Numbered from the stretch's first letter, positions 15,347-23,726 are shown. The stretch: DNA of 32,391 nt from Verrucomicrobiota bacterium (GCA_003219265.1 QHQE01000141.1:1-32391); one strand, 5' to 3'. Notes: a model not told the origin generated them from the letters alone. Numbers and translations are program-made.

Positions 15347-16909
15347 CTACTCAACGGTCACCTTTCCGAGACCGGAGATGGCCTTTTCCATTTCTTCTGG
15401 CGCCAGGCCTGTGTTGCGCTCGATCGATACCTTGGAGCGATTGCCGCATGCTTCCACGTTCACCTCTAGCACTTGATTGGCGTTGTAGTGATAGGTGAGT
15501 TCCACGGGAGAGCCTTTCGGTAAGAACGGCGGCAGTTGCACATCGCAAAGGCCCAATGGCGTGCATTCGCCCGGGAGCGTGCTTTCTCCTTCTACAACCT
15601 TGACCACGGCACGCTGCATGTTTGCGCTCGCGATGCCAAAGGAGTTTTTCGCGCTGGCCGGGATCGCGGTCCGCTTCCGGATCATCGGGAAGACATATTC
15701 CTCGAGGTGCGTTTCATCCCATAACACTACGCCGAGCGTGTGTGAGGTGATGTCGGTGATCTGAATCAAATGGCCATCGCGAGACGAAAATTGCTGCCGC
15801 GTATTTTCGCCGAGCAGTTTTTTGCCGGTCTTTTCTTCCTCGCGCAACATCGACAAGGTGGCTTGAATCGCCGCGCCCACTGCCACCGCTTCATCCGGGT
15901 TCATGTCGCTGACGAGTGGCGCGGAAGACAATTGCGAAATCATCTCGCGCACCATCGGCATGCGGGTCATACCTCCGATCAGTAGGATCTTGTCGATGTT
16001 GTCCCACTTCATTTTCGCCTCCTGCATCACGATCTCGCAAATCGTTTTGCACTTCTCGATCAGATGACGGCTGCGCTCTTCAAAATCTTCCCGGGTCAAC
16101 TCCACTTTCACGCTTTTGCCGTTGTGATGGTGGACGATGGCGGTATGTGGCCGGCTTGAAAGCTGGATCTTGCCGGCCAACGCGCGGGTCTGGAGGTCTT
16201 GATAACTTGCCAGATCGAGCAGCGGGTTTTCGCCATGCGCAGCGCTATACTCTTCCGCCACCAGATTAACGATCACGTCGTCCCAATCTTTGCCGCCCAG
16301 GCGGTGATCGCCGTTGGTCGCGATCATCTCGATCTTTTGGTCCTCGATCCGCATGATGGTGACGTCGAAAGTGCCCCCGCCAAGATCGAAAACGAACACC
16401 GTCTGGTTCTCGTCGAGCTTGTCGAGCCCGTAAGCGAGCGCCGCCGCCGTCGGCTCGTTGATAATCTGGAGAACGTTTAATCCCGCCAATTGTCCGGCGG
16501 TAATGGTGGCCGTGCGCTCGGCGTCGTTAAAGTATGCCGGAACAGTGATGACCGCATCGGTTACTGGCGCCTGTAAATATTTTTCCGCATCCGCTTTCAA
16601 CTTTTTCACAATGAGCGCGGAGAGTTCTTCCGCAGAATAAAGTTTGCCGCCGAATTCGCGGTGAAATTGCTCCTTCGGTTTGCCCATCTCGCGCTTGACG
16701 AAATCGACAATCTTCTCCGGCTCGGAGACCGAGTTGTTCTTGGCGAGCGTGCCCACGATCGCGCTCTCGCCGTCGAACAGAATCACCGAGGGAGTGATCC
16801 GTTCACTCTCGGCGTTGGGAATGATCTGCGGTTTGCCGTAGGCATCGATGTGCGCCCCAGCGGAGAAGGTAGTGCCCAGATCGATCCCGATTGCTTTGCG
16901 CTCGCTCAT
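15347..16909 (-). CDS. Short Hsp70 (DnaK-like) chaperone without C-terminal lid
   Basis: ATP-dependent chaperone of the Hsp70 family. The ATPase domain is complete: GIDLGTT (8-14), VPAYFNDAERTAT (123-135), NEPTAAALAYG (151-161), DLGGGTFDV (175-183), and IGGMTRMPMVREM (311-323). A linker and beta substrate-binding domain follow (~380-500, HTLGVVLWDE...IPASAKNSF...GESTLPGECTPLG). The protein stops at residue 520, where canonical DnaK (~640) continues into a helical lid of >100 residues, so the lid is essentially missing. Flanked by grpE-like and a J-like fusion, it looks like a specialised paralogue rather than the housekeeping DnaK. Whether another dnaK exists lies outside this window. Confidence 0.9.
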   Translation of the reverse strand: MSERKAIGIDLGTTFSAGAHIDAYGKPQIIPNAESERITPSVILFDGESAIVGTLAKNNSVSEPEKIVDFVKREMGKPKEQFHREFGGKLYSAEELSALIVKKLKADAEKYLQAPVTDAVITVPAYFNDAERTATITAGQLAGLNVLQIINEPTAAALAYGLDKLDENQTVFVFDLGGGTFDVTIMRIEDQKIEMIATNGDHRLGGKDWDDVIVNLVAEEYSAAHGENPLLDLASYQDLQTRALAGKIQLSSRPHTAIVHHHNGKSVKVELTREDFEERSRHLIEKCKTICEIVMQEAKMKWDNIDKILLIGGMTRMPMVREMISQLSSAPLVSDMNPDEAVAVGAAIQATLSMLREEEKTGKKLLGENTRQQFSSRDGHLIQITDITSHTLGVVLWDETHLEEYVFPMIRKRTAIPASAKNSFGIASANMQRAVVKVVEGESTLPGECTPLGLCDVQLPPFLPKGSPVELTYHYNANQVLEVNVEACGNRSKVSIERNTGLAPEEMEKAISGLGKVTVE

Positions 16910-16978
16910 AAGTGGGAAATGAGATTGTCGATATTATTTACCGCGTGCGGAGCTTGCAGTGCAGTTTCCATGCCCCGG

Positions 16979-17692
16979 TCAGTTGAACCGTTTTGCGATA
17001 ACTTCTTCGGCTCGAATCACCTTGCCACGCCAGCAGAATCCTCGCTTCACCCGCATCACGATGCGCCCATCCTCTTCTGCAAAATCCGCCGGCTCATAAC
17101 TAACGACGCGATGAATTGCGCGGTCCACGCTCTCCTGCGGTTCGATTTCTTTGACATCGAGCCGATGGAAAATTTCCACGAGCGAATGAATGGCGTTCTC
17201 CAGGTTATCACGCCATTGCGCGACGCTATCATGCTGGCCCTTCACCGCGGTTCGCAACTGCTCGGAGAGCCCGCTGAGGTCGTCAAAAAGAAGAATGAGA
17301 TCGTGAATGAACGGCTTCTGGAGCGATTCGTGCAGAAAATTGTCGCGATATTTCAGGAGCTCCTCGTGCAGCGAATCGTACAAGCGCTGATTCACCCCTT
17401 CGCTGGTACGAATGGCCGCCAGGTGTTCGTCAATTTTTTGGAAATGTTCCGCGAGATCGACCGGCTCGCTCAATGGAATCATTGCTCCGAGTTGTTCGAT
17501 CTGTTTGGAAAGCGCGGTCTCGACGCTCTGGACATGAGCGTTCAACGCCCGAAATTCCCGCGCTAGCTCCCCGGCATCTCGCAGACGCTCCGGCTGCTCC
17601 GCTTGGTTCGGCGGGACTGGTTGTTTGGCTTCCGCGGTGAGCTGCTGCATCGCCGCTGCAAATTCGTCCGGCGCCTTTGTTCCGTTAGCCAT
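16979..17692 (-). CDS. GrpE-like nucleotide exchange factor
   Basis: Probably releases ADP from the neighbouring Hsp70. The 237-residue product has a variable N-terminus (~1-45), a helical coiled-coil part (~46-110), then a GrpE-like core: EELLKYRDNFLHESLQKPFIHDLILLFDDL, NLENAIHSLVEIFHRLDVKEIEP, and a C-terminal beta wing ending GRIVMRVKRGFCWRGKVIRAEEVIAKRF, matching the GrpE pattern of a Gly-aromatic turn followed by R-x-E/A-x-V. It is diverged from canonical GrpE. Its ATG overlaps the end of cobA-hemD by eight bases, and a 69-nt gap separates it from dnaK-like, with an AT-rich stretch that could hold an internal promoter. Confidence 0.82.
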   Translation of the reverse strand: MANGTKAPDEFAAAMQQLTAEAKQPVPPNQAEQPERLRDAGELAREFRALNAHVQSVETALSKQIEQLGAMIPLSEPVDLAEHFQKIDEHLAAIRTSEGVNQRLYDSLHEELLKYRDNFLHESLQKPFIHDLILLFDDLSGLSEQLRTAVKGQHDSVAQWRDNLENAIHSLVEIFHRLDVKEIEPQESVDRAIHRVVSYEPADFAEEDGRIVMRVKRGFCWRGKVIRAEEVIAKRFN

Positions 17693-19235
17693 GACCTTTT
17701 CCCTTCTCGAAGAACTCCCGAATCGCCTCGACTAAGCCGCCGATATCGTGCCGGCGCGCTTCGATCTCGATCTTCAAACCGTGATCGCGGGCCGTCTTCG
17801 ACGTGATCGGACCGATGCTCGCGACCTGCATCCCTTCCGGCCAGGGCAAACCAAGCGTGAGAAAATTCTCCACTGTCGATGAGCTCGTGAAGGTGATCAG
17901 ATCCGCGCCTTCCTCCAATAGATGCCGGCGCGCACCCGTAGTGTCGCGCGTCTCTGGAACCGTGCGATAAGCCAAACCTTCGTCCACAATTGCTCCCAAA
18001 GCCGAGAGTTGTTTAGCCAGCACGTCCCGCGCCTTTTCTGCGCGTACGAGCAGAATTCGCAAATTTTCCACGCCGCCCTGTCTTTGAAATTCGCTGACGA
18101 CCGCTTCCGCGACGAATTCGTCCGGTTGAAGATCGACATGCAGGTGAAAATCTTTGACCCGTTGCGCTGTTGCCGGGCCGATGGCGGCGATCCGCGCCCC
18201 GCCGATCTCGCGCCCGTCGTCATAAAGCTTGAAGAAGATTTCGAAAAACGCCTCGACGCCGTTCGCACTCGTAAAAACGATCCAGTCGTAACTGTGCGCG
18301 TCCTGAACCAGCTCCGCGAAGGCGCGCAAATCGCCCGGTGGCTCGATCCGAATCGTTGGCAATTCAAATACGTAGGCGCCGAGAGCGCGCAATTGCGCGC
18401 TCAATTCGCCAGCTTGTTTTCGCGTGCGCGTAACGACGATCCGTTTCCCGGAAAGCGGCCTCTTCTCGTACCAATTCAAACTTTCCCGCAAGGCGACGAC
18501 TTCGCCAAAAACCGCCACCGCCGGAGCTTCGAAGCCAACACCGGCCACGCGCTGCGCGATGTTTTGAAGTGTTCCAGTCAATGTTTCCTGCCGGCCAGTC
18601 GTCGCCCAACGCACGAGCGCGACCGGCAAATCCTCGCGCACCCCTTGCTTAAGCATTTCTCGCGCGATCGATTCAAGACGTTGCACGCCCATCAGCATCA
18701 CTTGCGTGCCGCCCAGTTTCGCCAGCGCCGCGTAATCAATCGGGCTTCCAGTTTTCTCTGGATCCTCGTGGCCGGTGAAAAAAGTCACGTGCGAATTTTC
18801 CGCGCGATGCGTCACCGGAATTCCGGCGTAGGCCGGCCCGGCGATCGCCGAGGTAATTCCGGGCACAATTTCAAATTCAATTCCAGCATCGACAATCGCG
18901 CTTGCCTCTTCCGCGCCGCGTCCAAAAACAAACGGATCGCCGCCCTTCAACCGGACAACTTGTTTTCCTGCGCGCGCTCGTTCGACCAGGAGCACGTTGA
19001 TTTTTTCCTGACCGAGCGCGTGTTCGCCGGCCCTCTTTCCGACGTAAATGATCTCTGCATCATCACGCGCCCAACTCAGCATTTCCGGATTCGCCAGATG
19101 ATCGTACACGATCACGTCCGCCTGCTCGATGCATTCCTTCGCGCGCAATGTGACTAGGCCGAGATCGCCGGGCCCGGCGCCAACGAGAAAACATCTCCCC
19201 ACGTTCTCGTTCGTACTCTTACTCTTACTCTCCAT
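17685..19235 (-). CDS. cobA-hemD: Uroporphyrinogen-III C-methyltransferase / uroporphyrinogen-III synthase fusion
   Basis: Bifunctional tetrapyrrole enzyme of 516 residues. The N-terminal SUMT domain (~13-255) methylates uroporphyrinogen III to precorrin-2 and shows VGAGPGD (18-24), RLKGGDPF (95-102), GRGAEE (105-110), and PGITSAIAGPAYAGIPVTHR (125-144). The C-terminal HemD domain (~262-510, GKRIVVTRTRKQAGELSAQLRALGA, DWIVFTSANGVEAFF, RIAAIGPATAQ, LITFTSSSTVENF, VASIGPITSKTARDHGL) closes and flips ring D of hydroxymethylbilane. The start overlaps the hemC stop by 11 nt; the end overlaps grpE-like by 8 nt. Its first codons are an AGAGTA hexamer run (MESKSKST). Supplies haem, sirohaem and possibly cobamide branches. 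Confidence 0.95.
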   Translation of the reverse strand: MESKSKSTNENVGRCFLVGAGPGDLGLVTLRAKECIEQADVIVYDHLANPEMLSWARDDAEIIYVGKRAGEHALGQEKINVLLVERARAGKQVVRLKGGDPFVFGRGAEEASAIVDAGIEFEIVPGITSAIAGPAYAGIPVTHRAENSHVTFFTGHEDPEKTGSPIDYAALAKLGGTQVMLMGVQRLESIAREMLKQGVREDLPVALVRWATTGRQETLTGTLQNIAQRVAGVGFEAPAVAVFGEVVALRESLNWYEKRPLSGKRIVVTRTRKQAGELSAQLRALGAYVFELPTIRIEPPGDLRAFAELVQDAHSYDWIVFTSANGVEAFFEIFFKLYDDGREIGGARIAAIGPATAQRVKDFHLHVDLQPDEFVAEAVVSEFQRQGGVENLRILLVRAEKARDVLAKQLSALGAIVDEGLAYRTVPETRDTTGARRHLLEEGADLITFTSSSTVENFLTLGLPWPEGMQVASIGPITSKTARDHGLKIEIEARRHDIGGLVEAIREFFEKGKGHG

Positions 19236-20205
19236 TGATCTCCTTCAGCAATTGCGCTGCGAGATGATCTCCGTCGTCACGTGCGCCTTCCACTTCGCCT
19301 TCGCGGGGCGACGCCGATCCGTCTTCGAAAATTTGCGCGCGCAATTTCATTTTGCCGTTCTCCATTTCCGCCAAAACTCCAACCGGCGACTGGCAATCAC
19401 ACTGCAACAACCGCAGAAATTCGCGCTCTGCTCGCAAGCAAAGCAGCGTGTCGCGATCGTTGATTGGATCGATAATCTCTCTCGAGCTTTCATCATCGCT
19501 GCGAATCTGGAGCGCAATGATCCCCTGCCCGCCGGCGGGCAAAAAAATTTCGTGCGAAAGAACCTCCACGAAAAATTTCCCGCCGTCGAAGTTGATTTCG
19601 CTTGGCGCCAGCGAAAGACCGAGCCGCTCCAGCCCGGCCCGGGCGAGCACGATCGCATCCCAATTGTTCTCGGCGAGCTTGCGCAAACGCGTCGGGACGT
19701 TGCCTCGAAGATCAACAATCTCCAGGTGAGGATATTGCCAATTGATCTGATGTTTTCTTCGCACGCTGCCCGTCGCAATTGTTGCGCCCTCCCCAAGCGC
19801 TGCGAAACCGCCCGCTCGTTTTGCAACCAGTACGTCATTCACCAAGCCGCGCGGAAGAACTGCGGCGATCTCGACCCCTCGACTCAGCTCACTCGGCAAA
19901 TCTTTCGCGCTATGCACTCCAAGATCAACCTCGTGCGCCAGCAATGCCCGCTCGATTGCCGCTGTGAACAACCCTTTGCGCCCCGCGCGCCGATCCAGGG
20001 ATTTAGTTTTGCGATCACTTTCGTCCCCCATCGTTCGAATGATGTTCGTTTCGATCGTCACGTCCTCCCACTGCGCATGCAACCGGTCCGCGACCATGCG
20101 CGCCTGCGTCCGCGCCAATTCGCTTCCACGCGTTCCGAGCACAGTTTTCTGTAGCGGCGGTCTATGACCGTCGCTCGATTTCATCGACGGGCCTTCGGCG
20201 CTCAT
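19225..20205 (-). CDS. hemC: Porphobilinogen deaminase (hydroxymethylbilane synthase)
   Basis: Polymerises four porphobilinogens. The family core starts at TVLGTRGSELARTQA (~21). Catalytic Asp102 lies in VHSAKDLP and the dipyrromethane cofactor Cys271 in CDCQSPVG. RRKHQINW, VDLRGNVPTRLRKL and FLPAGGQGIIALQ confirm the family. Residues 1-20 (MSAEGPSMKSSDGHRPPLQK) are encoded by a palindromic repeat (20150-20220) and match nothing conserved. The real start could be the ATG at 20205, the ATG at 20184 or a GTG at residue 22 (20142). It sits ten bases after the hemA stop and overlaps cobA-hemD by 11 nt. Confidence 0.93.
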   Translation of the reverse strand: MSAEGPSMKSSDGHRPPLQKTVLGTRGSELARTQARMVADRLHAQWEDVTIETNIIRTMGDESDRKTKSLDRRAGRKGLFTAAIERALLAHEVDLGVHSAKDLPSELSRGVEIAAVLPRGLVNDVLVAKRAGGFAALGEGATIATGSVRRKHQINWQYPHLEIVDLRGNVPTRLRKLAENNWDAIVLARAGLERLGLSLAPSEINFDGGKFFVEVLSHEIFLPAGGQGIIALQIRSDDESSREIIDPINDRDTLLCLRAEREFLRLLQCDCQSPVGVLAEMENGKMKLRAQIFEDGSASPREGEVEGARDDGDHLAAQLLKEINGE

Positions 20206-20220
20206 AGAGCGCCGCTATAG
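20150..20220. repeat. Palindromic element spanning the hemA stop and hemC start
   Basis: TGTAGCGGCG (20150-20159) and CGCCGCTATAG (20210-20220) form near-perfect inverted ends, with inner hairpins around GGTC-TAT-GACC and GGCGCTC...GAGCGCC. On the minus strand it contributes the last Leu codon and TAG of hemA and the first ~18 codons of hemC. The outer TGTAG end matches the elements at 10279 and 29116. Confidence 0.85.
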
Positions 20221-21276
20221 CTCCGTGACGCGAAGCGGACTTTCGCTCATCGCCGAATGGGTCGAATCTGCGCGGCGTCGGGCCGTTCCGCTTTCCCAAA
20301 AATCCACGACGTGTTCGGCGATGATTGCTTCCGCCGCGGCAATTTGTTGCCGACGCAGGGCGAGCGATTGCTGCGCGACCGATTGCAACGAATCGATGTC
20401 GTACAGATAAACGCCCTCCATCTCGTTTACACTCGGATCGACGTCGCGCGGCACCGCGATGTCGATGATAAAAACCGGACGATCGATTCGATCGCGCAAC
20501 ATCGGTGCGAGATTTTCCGGTGTGAGCAACGGCGCCTCGGACGATGTCGATGTAATCAAAATGTCGATCTCGCGGCATTGCTCCGGCCATTCATCGAAGC
20601 AAATGGCGCGACCGGCGACGAGTCGCGCCAGTTCCGCGGCGCGATCCATCGAGCGATTGCTCACGCGAAGATCGCTCACGCCCCGTGAAACAAGCGCGCG
20701 CGCCGTGCGTTCGCTCGTTTCGCCCGCACCGAGCACAAGAACTTTGCGTCCGGACAGGTGACCAAAAATTTTCTCGGCAAGATCGACCGCCACCGACCCG
20801 ACTGAGACCGAGCCGCGCGTGATGTCCGTGTGCGTTCGGACCTGTTTCGCCGCGCGAAAGGCGCGTTGGAACAAACGATGCAGATACGGTCCCGCTGCGC
20901 CGGACGCGCGCGCGGATTCGTAGGCCTTTTTCGCTTGCCCGAAAATTTCGGTTTCACCAACAACCATGGAGTCGAGGCCGCACGTGACCCGGAAAAGATG
21001 CTGCACGCATTCGGCGTCCTCGTAGCGATAAAACGCCGAGGCGTCTTGGCAAAGCTGCTGGTCGATCTGGCGCGCGAGGCAGCGAATAATCTCTTCCGTC
21101 GGCACTCGCGCCGCCGCGGCGCCGTACACTTCCACGCGGTTGCATGTGGTTAAGAGCAGCGCTTCGGTGCAACCGGCGCCGCGCAGAATGCAATCGGTCT
21201 CAGCATGACCGGAGAAACGCTCGCGTGTCTCCACGTTCGCGGTGTGATGGCTCAGGCCGACGCAAAAAAGATTCAT
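20215..21276 (-). CDS. hemA: Glutamyl-tRNA reductase lacking most of the dimerisation domain
   Basis: First committed step of C5 haem synthesis, reducing glutamyl-tRNA to glutamate-1-semialdehyde. The 353-residue product has the conserved MNLFCVGLSHHTANVETRE, the nucleophile Cys45 in TTCNRVEVYG, the GLDSMVVGETEIFGQ block, and the NADPH-binding VLVLGAGETSE (179-189). The family is usually ~420 residues. Here the chain ends soon after AEAIIAEHVVDFWESG, where the C-terminal helical dimerisation domain should follow, and its stop lies in a repeat element. The start at 21276 is set by the conserved N-terminus and the ATGA overlap with ccsA. The reading frame is open further upstream, but that sequence belongs to ccsA in another frame. 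Confidence 0.92.
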   Translation of the reverse strand: MNLFCVGLSHHTANVETRERFSGHAETDCILRGAGCTEALLLTTCNRVEVYGAAAARVPTEEIIRCLARQIDQQLCQDASAFYRYEDAECVQHLFRVTCGLDSMVVGETEIFGQAKKAYESARASGAAGPYLHRLFQRAFRAAKQVRTHTDITRGSVSVGSVAVDLAEKIFGHLSGRKVLVLGAGETSERTARALVSRGVSDLRVSNRSMDRAAELARLVAGRAICFDEWPEQCREIDILITSTSSEAPLLTPENLAPMLRDRIDRPVFIIDIAVPRDVDPSVNEMEGVYLYDIDSLQSVAQQSLALRRQQIAAAEAIIAEHVVDFWESGTARRRADSTHSAMSESPLRVTEL

Positions 21277-22112
21277 GGCAGCGAATGCATTTGCGCAGCG
21301 AAGGTGATGCCCCAGAGAAGTGTCAGCGCCGCGCTGAATCCCACGATGCAAAGCGCGGCCACGCGTCTCGGCGCAAGCTGGCGAAAGTGTCTGCCCTGCA
21401 AAATCGCGGCGTAAAGCAGCCACACACCGAAAGCGCAAACCGCTTGCACCCAGGGCAACGGTTCGCCGATGAAGAAACCGCTGGCGAGGCCAAGTGTGTA
21501 AAGTGCGAAACCCCACCAAAGCAGCCGCGTGATCGCCGCGAAAAGATTGGTCAGCGGCGGCAGGTGATAAAAGATCGAACGCAACTGATGCGTCTTGAGC
21601 TGGCGTTCCTGCACCAGATACATCACGCCCGCGACGCAAGCGAGCGCGAACGCGCCGTAGGCCACGAGCGACATCGAAGCGTGAAATTCCAGCCACGGAT
21701 TGGCCGGCAGTTTCACCGCGTGCCGGACATCGATCGGCGCGAGCAAGGCAAAGGTTTGAATCAAGAAAACCAGCGGCGCCGTGAACGCTCCCATGAGCGA
21801 AAGCCGATAGGCCGGACCAATCAGCATGTAGATCAGGGCGATCGACCAGGCGAGAAAAATGAAAACTTCAAACAAGTTCGTGATCGGACACCGGCCAACC
21901 GCATGACCACGAATCGACAGGAACGCTGTTTGAAAAATAAATCCAAGCCCGACCGCAAGAAAATTAAATCGCCCCGGCCGAAAAACTCCCGCGCGCAACG
22001 CGGCAATCGTGCGCACCACAGCCGCGAGAAAACAAATCGTCGAAACAATGAGAAGATGTCGATCCACCAAGTAAATTAATTGTAGAGCGCGTCGCGCTTC
22101 TCGTAAATCCAC
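21273..22112 (-). CDS. CcsA/HemX-family cytochrome c assembly membrane protein
   Basis: Multi-span inner-membrane protein of 279 residues with about eight hydrophobic segments (e.g. LLIVSTICFLAAVV, FEVFIFLAWSIALIYMLI, MSLVAYGAFALACVAGVMYLV). It carries the family pattern WLEFHASMSLVAYGAFALA with a histidine that may contact haem. Such genes (hemX/ccsA/ypjD) commonly precede hemA; in Bacillus HemX lowers HemA amount. It may thus act in cytochrome c maturation or in haem-pathway control; context cannot decide. The start is probably GTG at 22112, or GTG at 22067 (VDRHLLIVS), neither with a strong ribosome-binding site. Stop and hemA start overlap (ATGA). Confidence 0.85.
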   Translation of the reverse strand: MDLREARRALQLIYLVDRHLLIVSTICFLAAVVRTIAALRAGVFRPGRFNFLAVGLGFIFQTAFLSIRGHAVGRCPITNLFEVFIFLAWSIALIYMLIGPAYRLSLMGAFTAPLVFLIQTFALLAPIDVRHAVKLPANPWLEFHASMSLVAYGAFALACVAGVMYLVQERQLKTHQLRSIFYHLPPLTNLFAAITRLLWWGFALYTLGLASGFFIGEPLPWVQAVCAFGVWLLYAAILQGRHFRQLAPRRVAALCIVGFSAALTLLWGITFAAQMHSLP

Positions 22113-22151
22113 TTTCGCTACCGCTTAGAACCGGCAAATTAACCAAAAGGC

Positions 22152-23114
22152 ATGAAACCTCAGACGACGCCAGTCACAGCAGTCGTAGGATTCGTTTGTT
22201 ATTGTTTCGCGGGCGATTGCAGCGCTGGTGACGCAGTGTTCTCAAAGGATGGTAAGCGAATATATGGAGTGGCGAACGTTGGTCAGCAAGCGGCGGTGCA
22301 AGAGATCGATTTAAGCAAAAACACGATTCGCACGATTCCGCTTACACAACTGTCGTCTTCAGACTGGCTTCGCGGAATCACTTGTTCGAGCGAAAACAAA
22401 TTGTTTTGCACGACGAAGGGAAGCCTATGGTCACTCGATGCGCAATCCGGCAAACTAATGAAAATACGCGACGCACCAATGGGAGCTAATTTCTGGCGTA
22501 TCGCCTATGATGCGAAGAGTCGTAGGACTTTTGTGACCACTGATGATGAAGAGCATCCACTGTTCATGTTCAAGGAAGAAAGCGAATGGATTCCTGTGCG
22601 TATGCGACGTCACCCTTACCCGTCCTGTTTGGTTTTTGCTTCTACCGGTGAATTATTCTTCGCCGCCTATGGTGATTTATGGCATGGGGAAATTCAGAGC
22701 GACGAGGGAAACTATTTTTCGCTGGCAGCGTATCGTTATGCCCCTCTCGCAACGTTAGAAAGCGCAAATACGACTCCAACTGAGATCGGGGTATCTGATA
22801 TCGCAGTCACGCGTGACAGCGTGTACGTGAAGTCCTCCAGGATGGGAGGTTCCGGCGAGGGCTGGTTTGGACGGCTCACTCGACCTCGCGCAAAGCGCAA
22901 CGAATATGGCGAAATGGATCTGCACTATGAGCCGAAAGACCGCTTGGCTCTTTACCAAAAATCCCTGAAGTCGCTTCAGATTCTCAGTGAGGATTTTCGC
23001 GCTGGGAATCTTTGTACATCTCCCGACGAATCGCGCCTTTACTATTTTCTGGATCGTAAACATTGGCTCGCCACTAACGGTAAGCCCGAAGAATTGCATC
23101 TCCGCGAACAATAA
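22152..23114 (+). CDS. Secreted beta-propeller-like protein of unknown function
   Basis: The 320-residue product has a hydrophobic N-terminal segment (VTAVVGFVCYCFAG) that could be a signal peptide, then repeated short beta patterns typical of propeller proteins: AVFSKDGKRIYGVANVGQ, LWSLDAQSGKLMKI, CTSPDESRLYYFLD. Six to seven blades are possible, but repeats are weak. Base composition is visibly less G+C-rich than the neighbours, which may mean recent acquisition. It stands alone, divergent from ccsA with only 39 nt between; AAAAGG precedes the ATG. Ligand and role unknown. Confidence 0.65.
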   Translation: MKPQTTPVTAVVGFVCYCFAGDCSAGDAVFSKDGKRIYGVANVGQQAAVQEIDLSKNTIRTIPLTQLSSSDWLRGITCSSENKLFCTTKGSLWSLDAQSGKLMKIRDAPMGANFWRIAYDAKSRRTFVTTDDEEHPLFMFKEESEWIPVRMRRHPYPSCLVFASTGELFFAAYGDLWHGEIQSDEGNYFSLAAYRYAPLATLESANTTPTEIGVSDIAVTRDSVYVKSSRMGGSGEGWFGRLTRPRAKRNEYGEMDLHYEPKDRLALYQKSLKSLQILSEDFRAGNLCTSPDESRLYYFLDRKHWLATNGKPEELHLREQ

Positions 23115-23167
23115 TTCTTTGGCCTATCATCGTTGACGTTTCGTGAAGCGTCGTTAGCATCGCGCCG

Positions 23168-23698
23168 ATGGCTTCCACGATGACAGAGCAATTGCGGGCT
23201 GCAGTCCGGGATGTGCCCGATTTTCCAAAGAAGGGAATCGTTTTCAAAGATATCACGCCGATTTTGAAGGATGGCGCCTTGTTTCGAGCTTCGATCGATC
23301 TTTTTCTCGAACGCTTCCGCGGCAAGAAGATCGACAAGGTCGTCGGGATCGATGCCCGCGGATTTCTTTTTGGATCAGCCGTGGCCTACGAGCTCGGCAT
23401 CGGTTTCGTGCCGCTGCGGAAAAAAGGCAGACTGCCTTACAAAACTGAGAGCGCAAAATACTCGCTCGAATACGGCGAAGCGGAAATGGAATTGCACATC
23501 GACGCCATCACGCGCGGCGAGCAAATCGTTTTGATCGATGATCTGCTGGCGACCGGCGGAACATCGGCCTCCGCGGCGACGTTGATCAAAAAAGTGGGCG
23601 GTGAATTGCTTGAAGCAATCTTTTTGATCGAGCTGGAATTTTTGCACGGCCGCGAAAAGCTCGCGCCGACGCCGGTGATTTCATTTTTGAAATATTGA
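23168..23698 (+). CDS. apt: Adenine phosphoribosyltransferase
   Basis: Purine salvage enzyme making AMP from adenine and PRPP. The 176-residue product has VPDFPKKGIVFKDITPIL (16-33), DARGFLFGSAVAYELGIGFVPLRKKGRLP (62-90), and the PRPP-binding IVLIDDLLATGGTS (120-133). Length is usual (~170-180). ATG at 23168 or 23180 both fit; no strong ribosome-binding site is seen. It is a single-gene unit ending before a palindromic repeat. Confidence 0.96.
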   Translation: MASTMTEQLRAAVRDVPDFPKKGIVFKDITPILKDGALFRASIDLFLERFRGKKIDKVVGIDARGFLFGSAVAYELGIGFVPLRKKGRLPYKTESAKYSLEYGEAEMELHIDAITRGEQIVLIDDLLATGGTSASAATLIKKVGGELLEAIFLIELEFLHGREKLAPTPVISFLKY

Positions 23699-23726
23699 TC
23701 TGCTCTGTCGCGTCCTCTGATTTTTG

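Noticed and set aside
17922-19157. 411-codon plus-strand open frame
   Set aside because: Antisense to the cobA-hemD fusion, which has full motifs; the product is Arg/His/Phe-rich noise.
19129-20154. 341-codon plus-strand open frame
   Set aside because: Antisense to hemC, with no family resemblance.
21277-21696. N-terminal extension of hemA giving 493 residues
   Set aside because: The extra 140 residues lie in another frame of ccsA; the conserved GluTR N-terminus begins at the ATG at 21276.
21144-22079. 311-codon plus-strand open frame, Arg/Glu/His-rich
   Set aside because: Antisense to ccsA and hemA; its extreme charged composition is expected from reversing hydrophobic membrane-protein codons.
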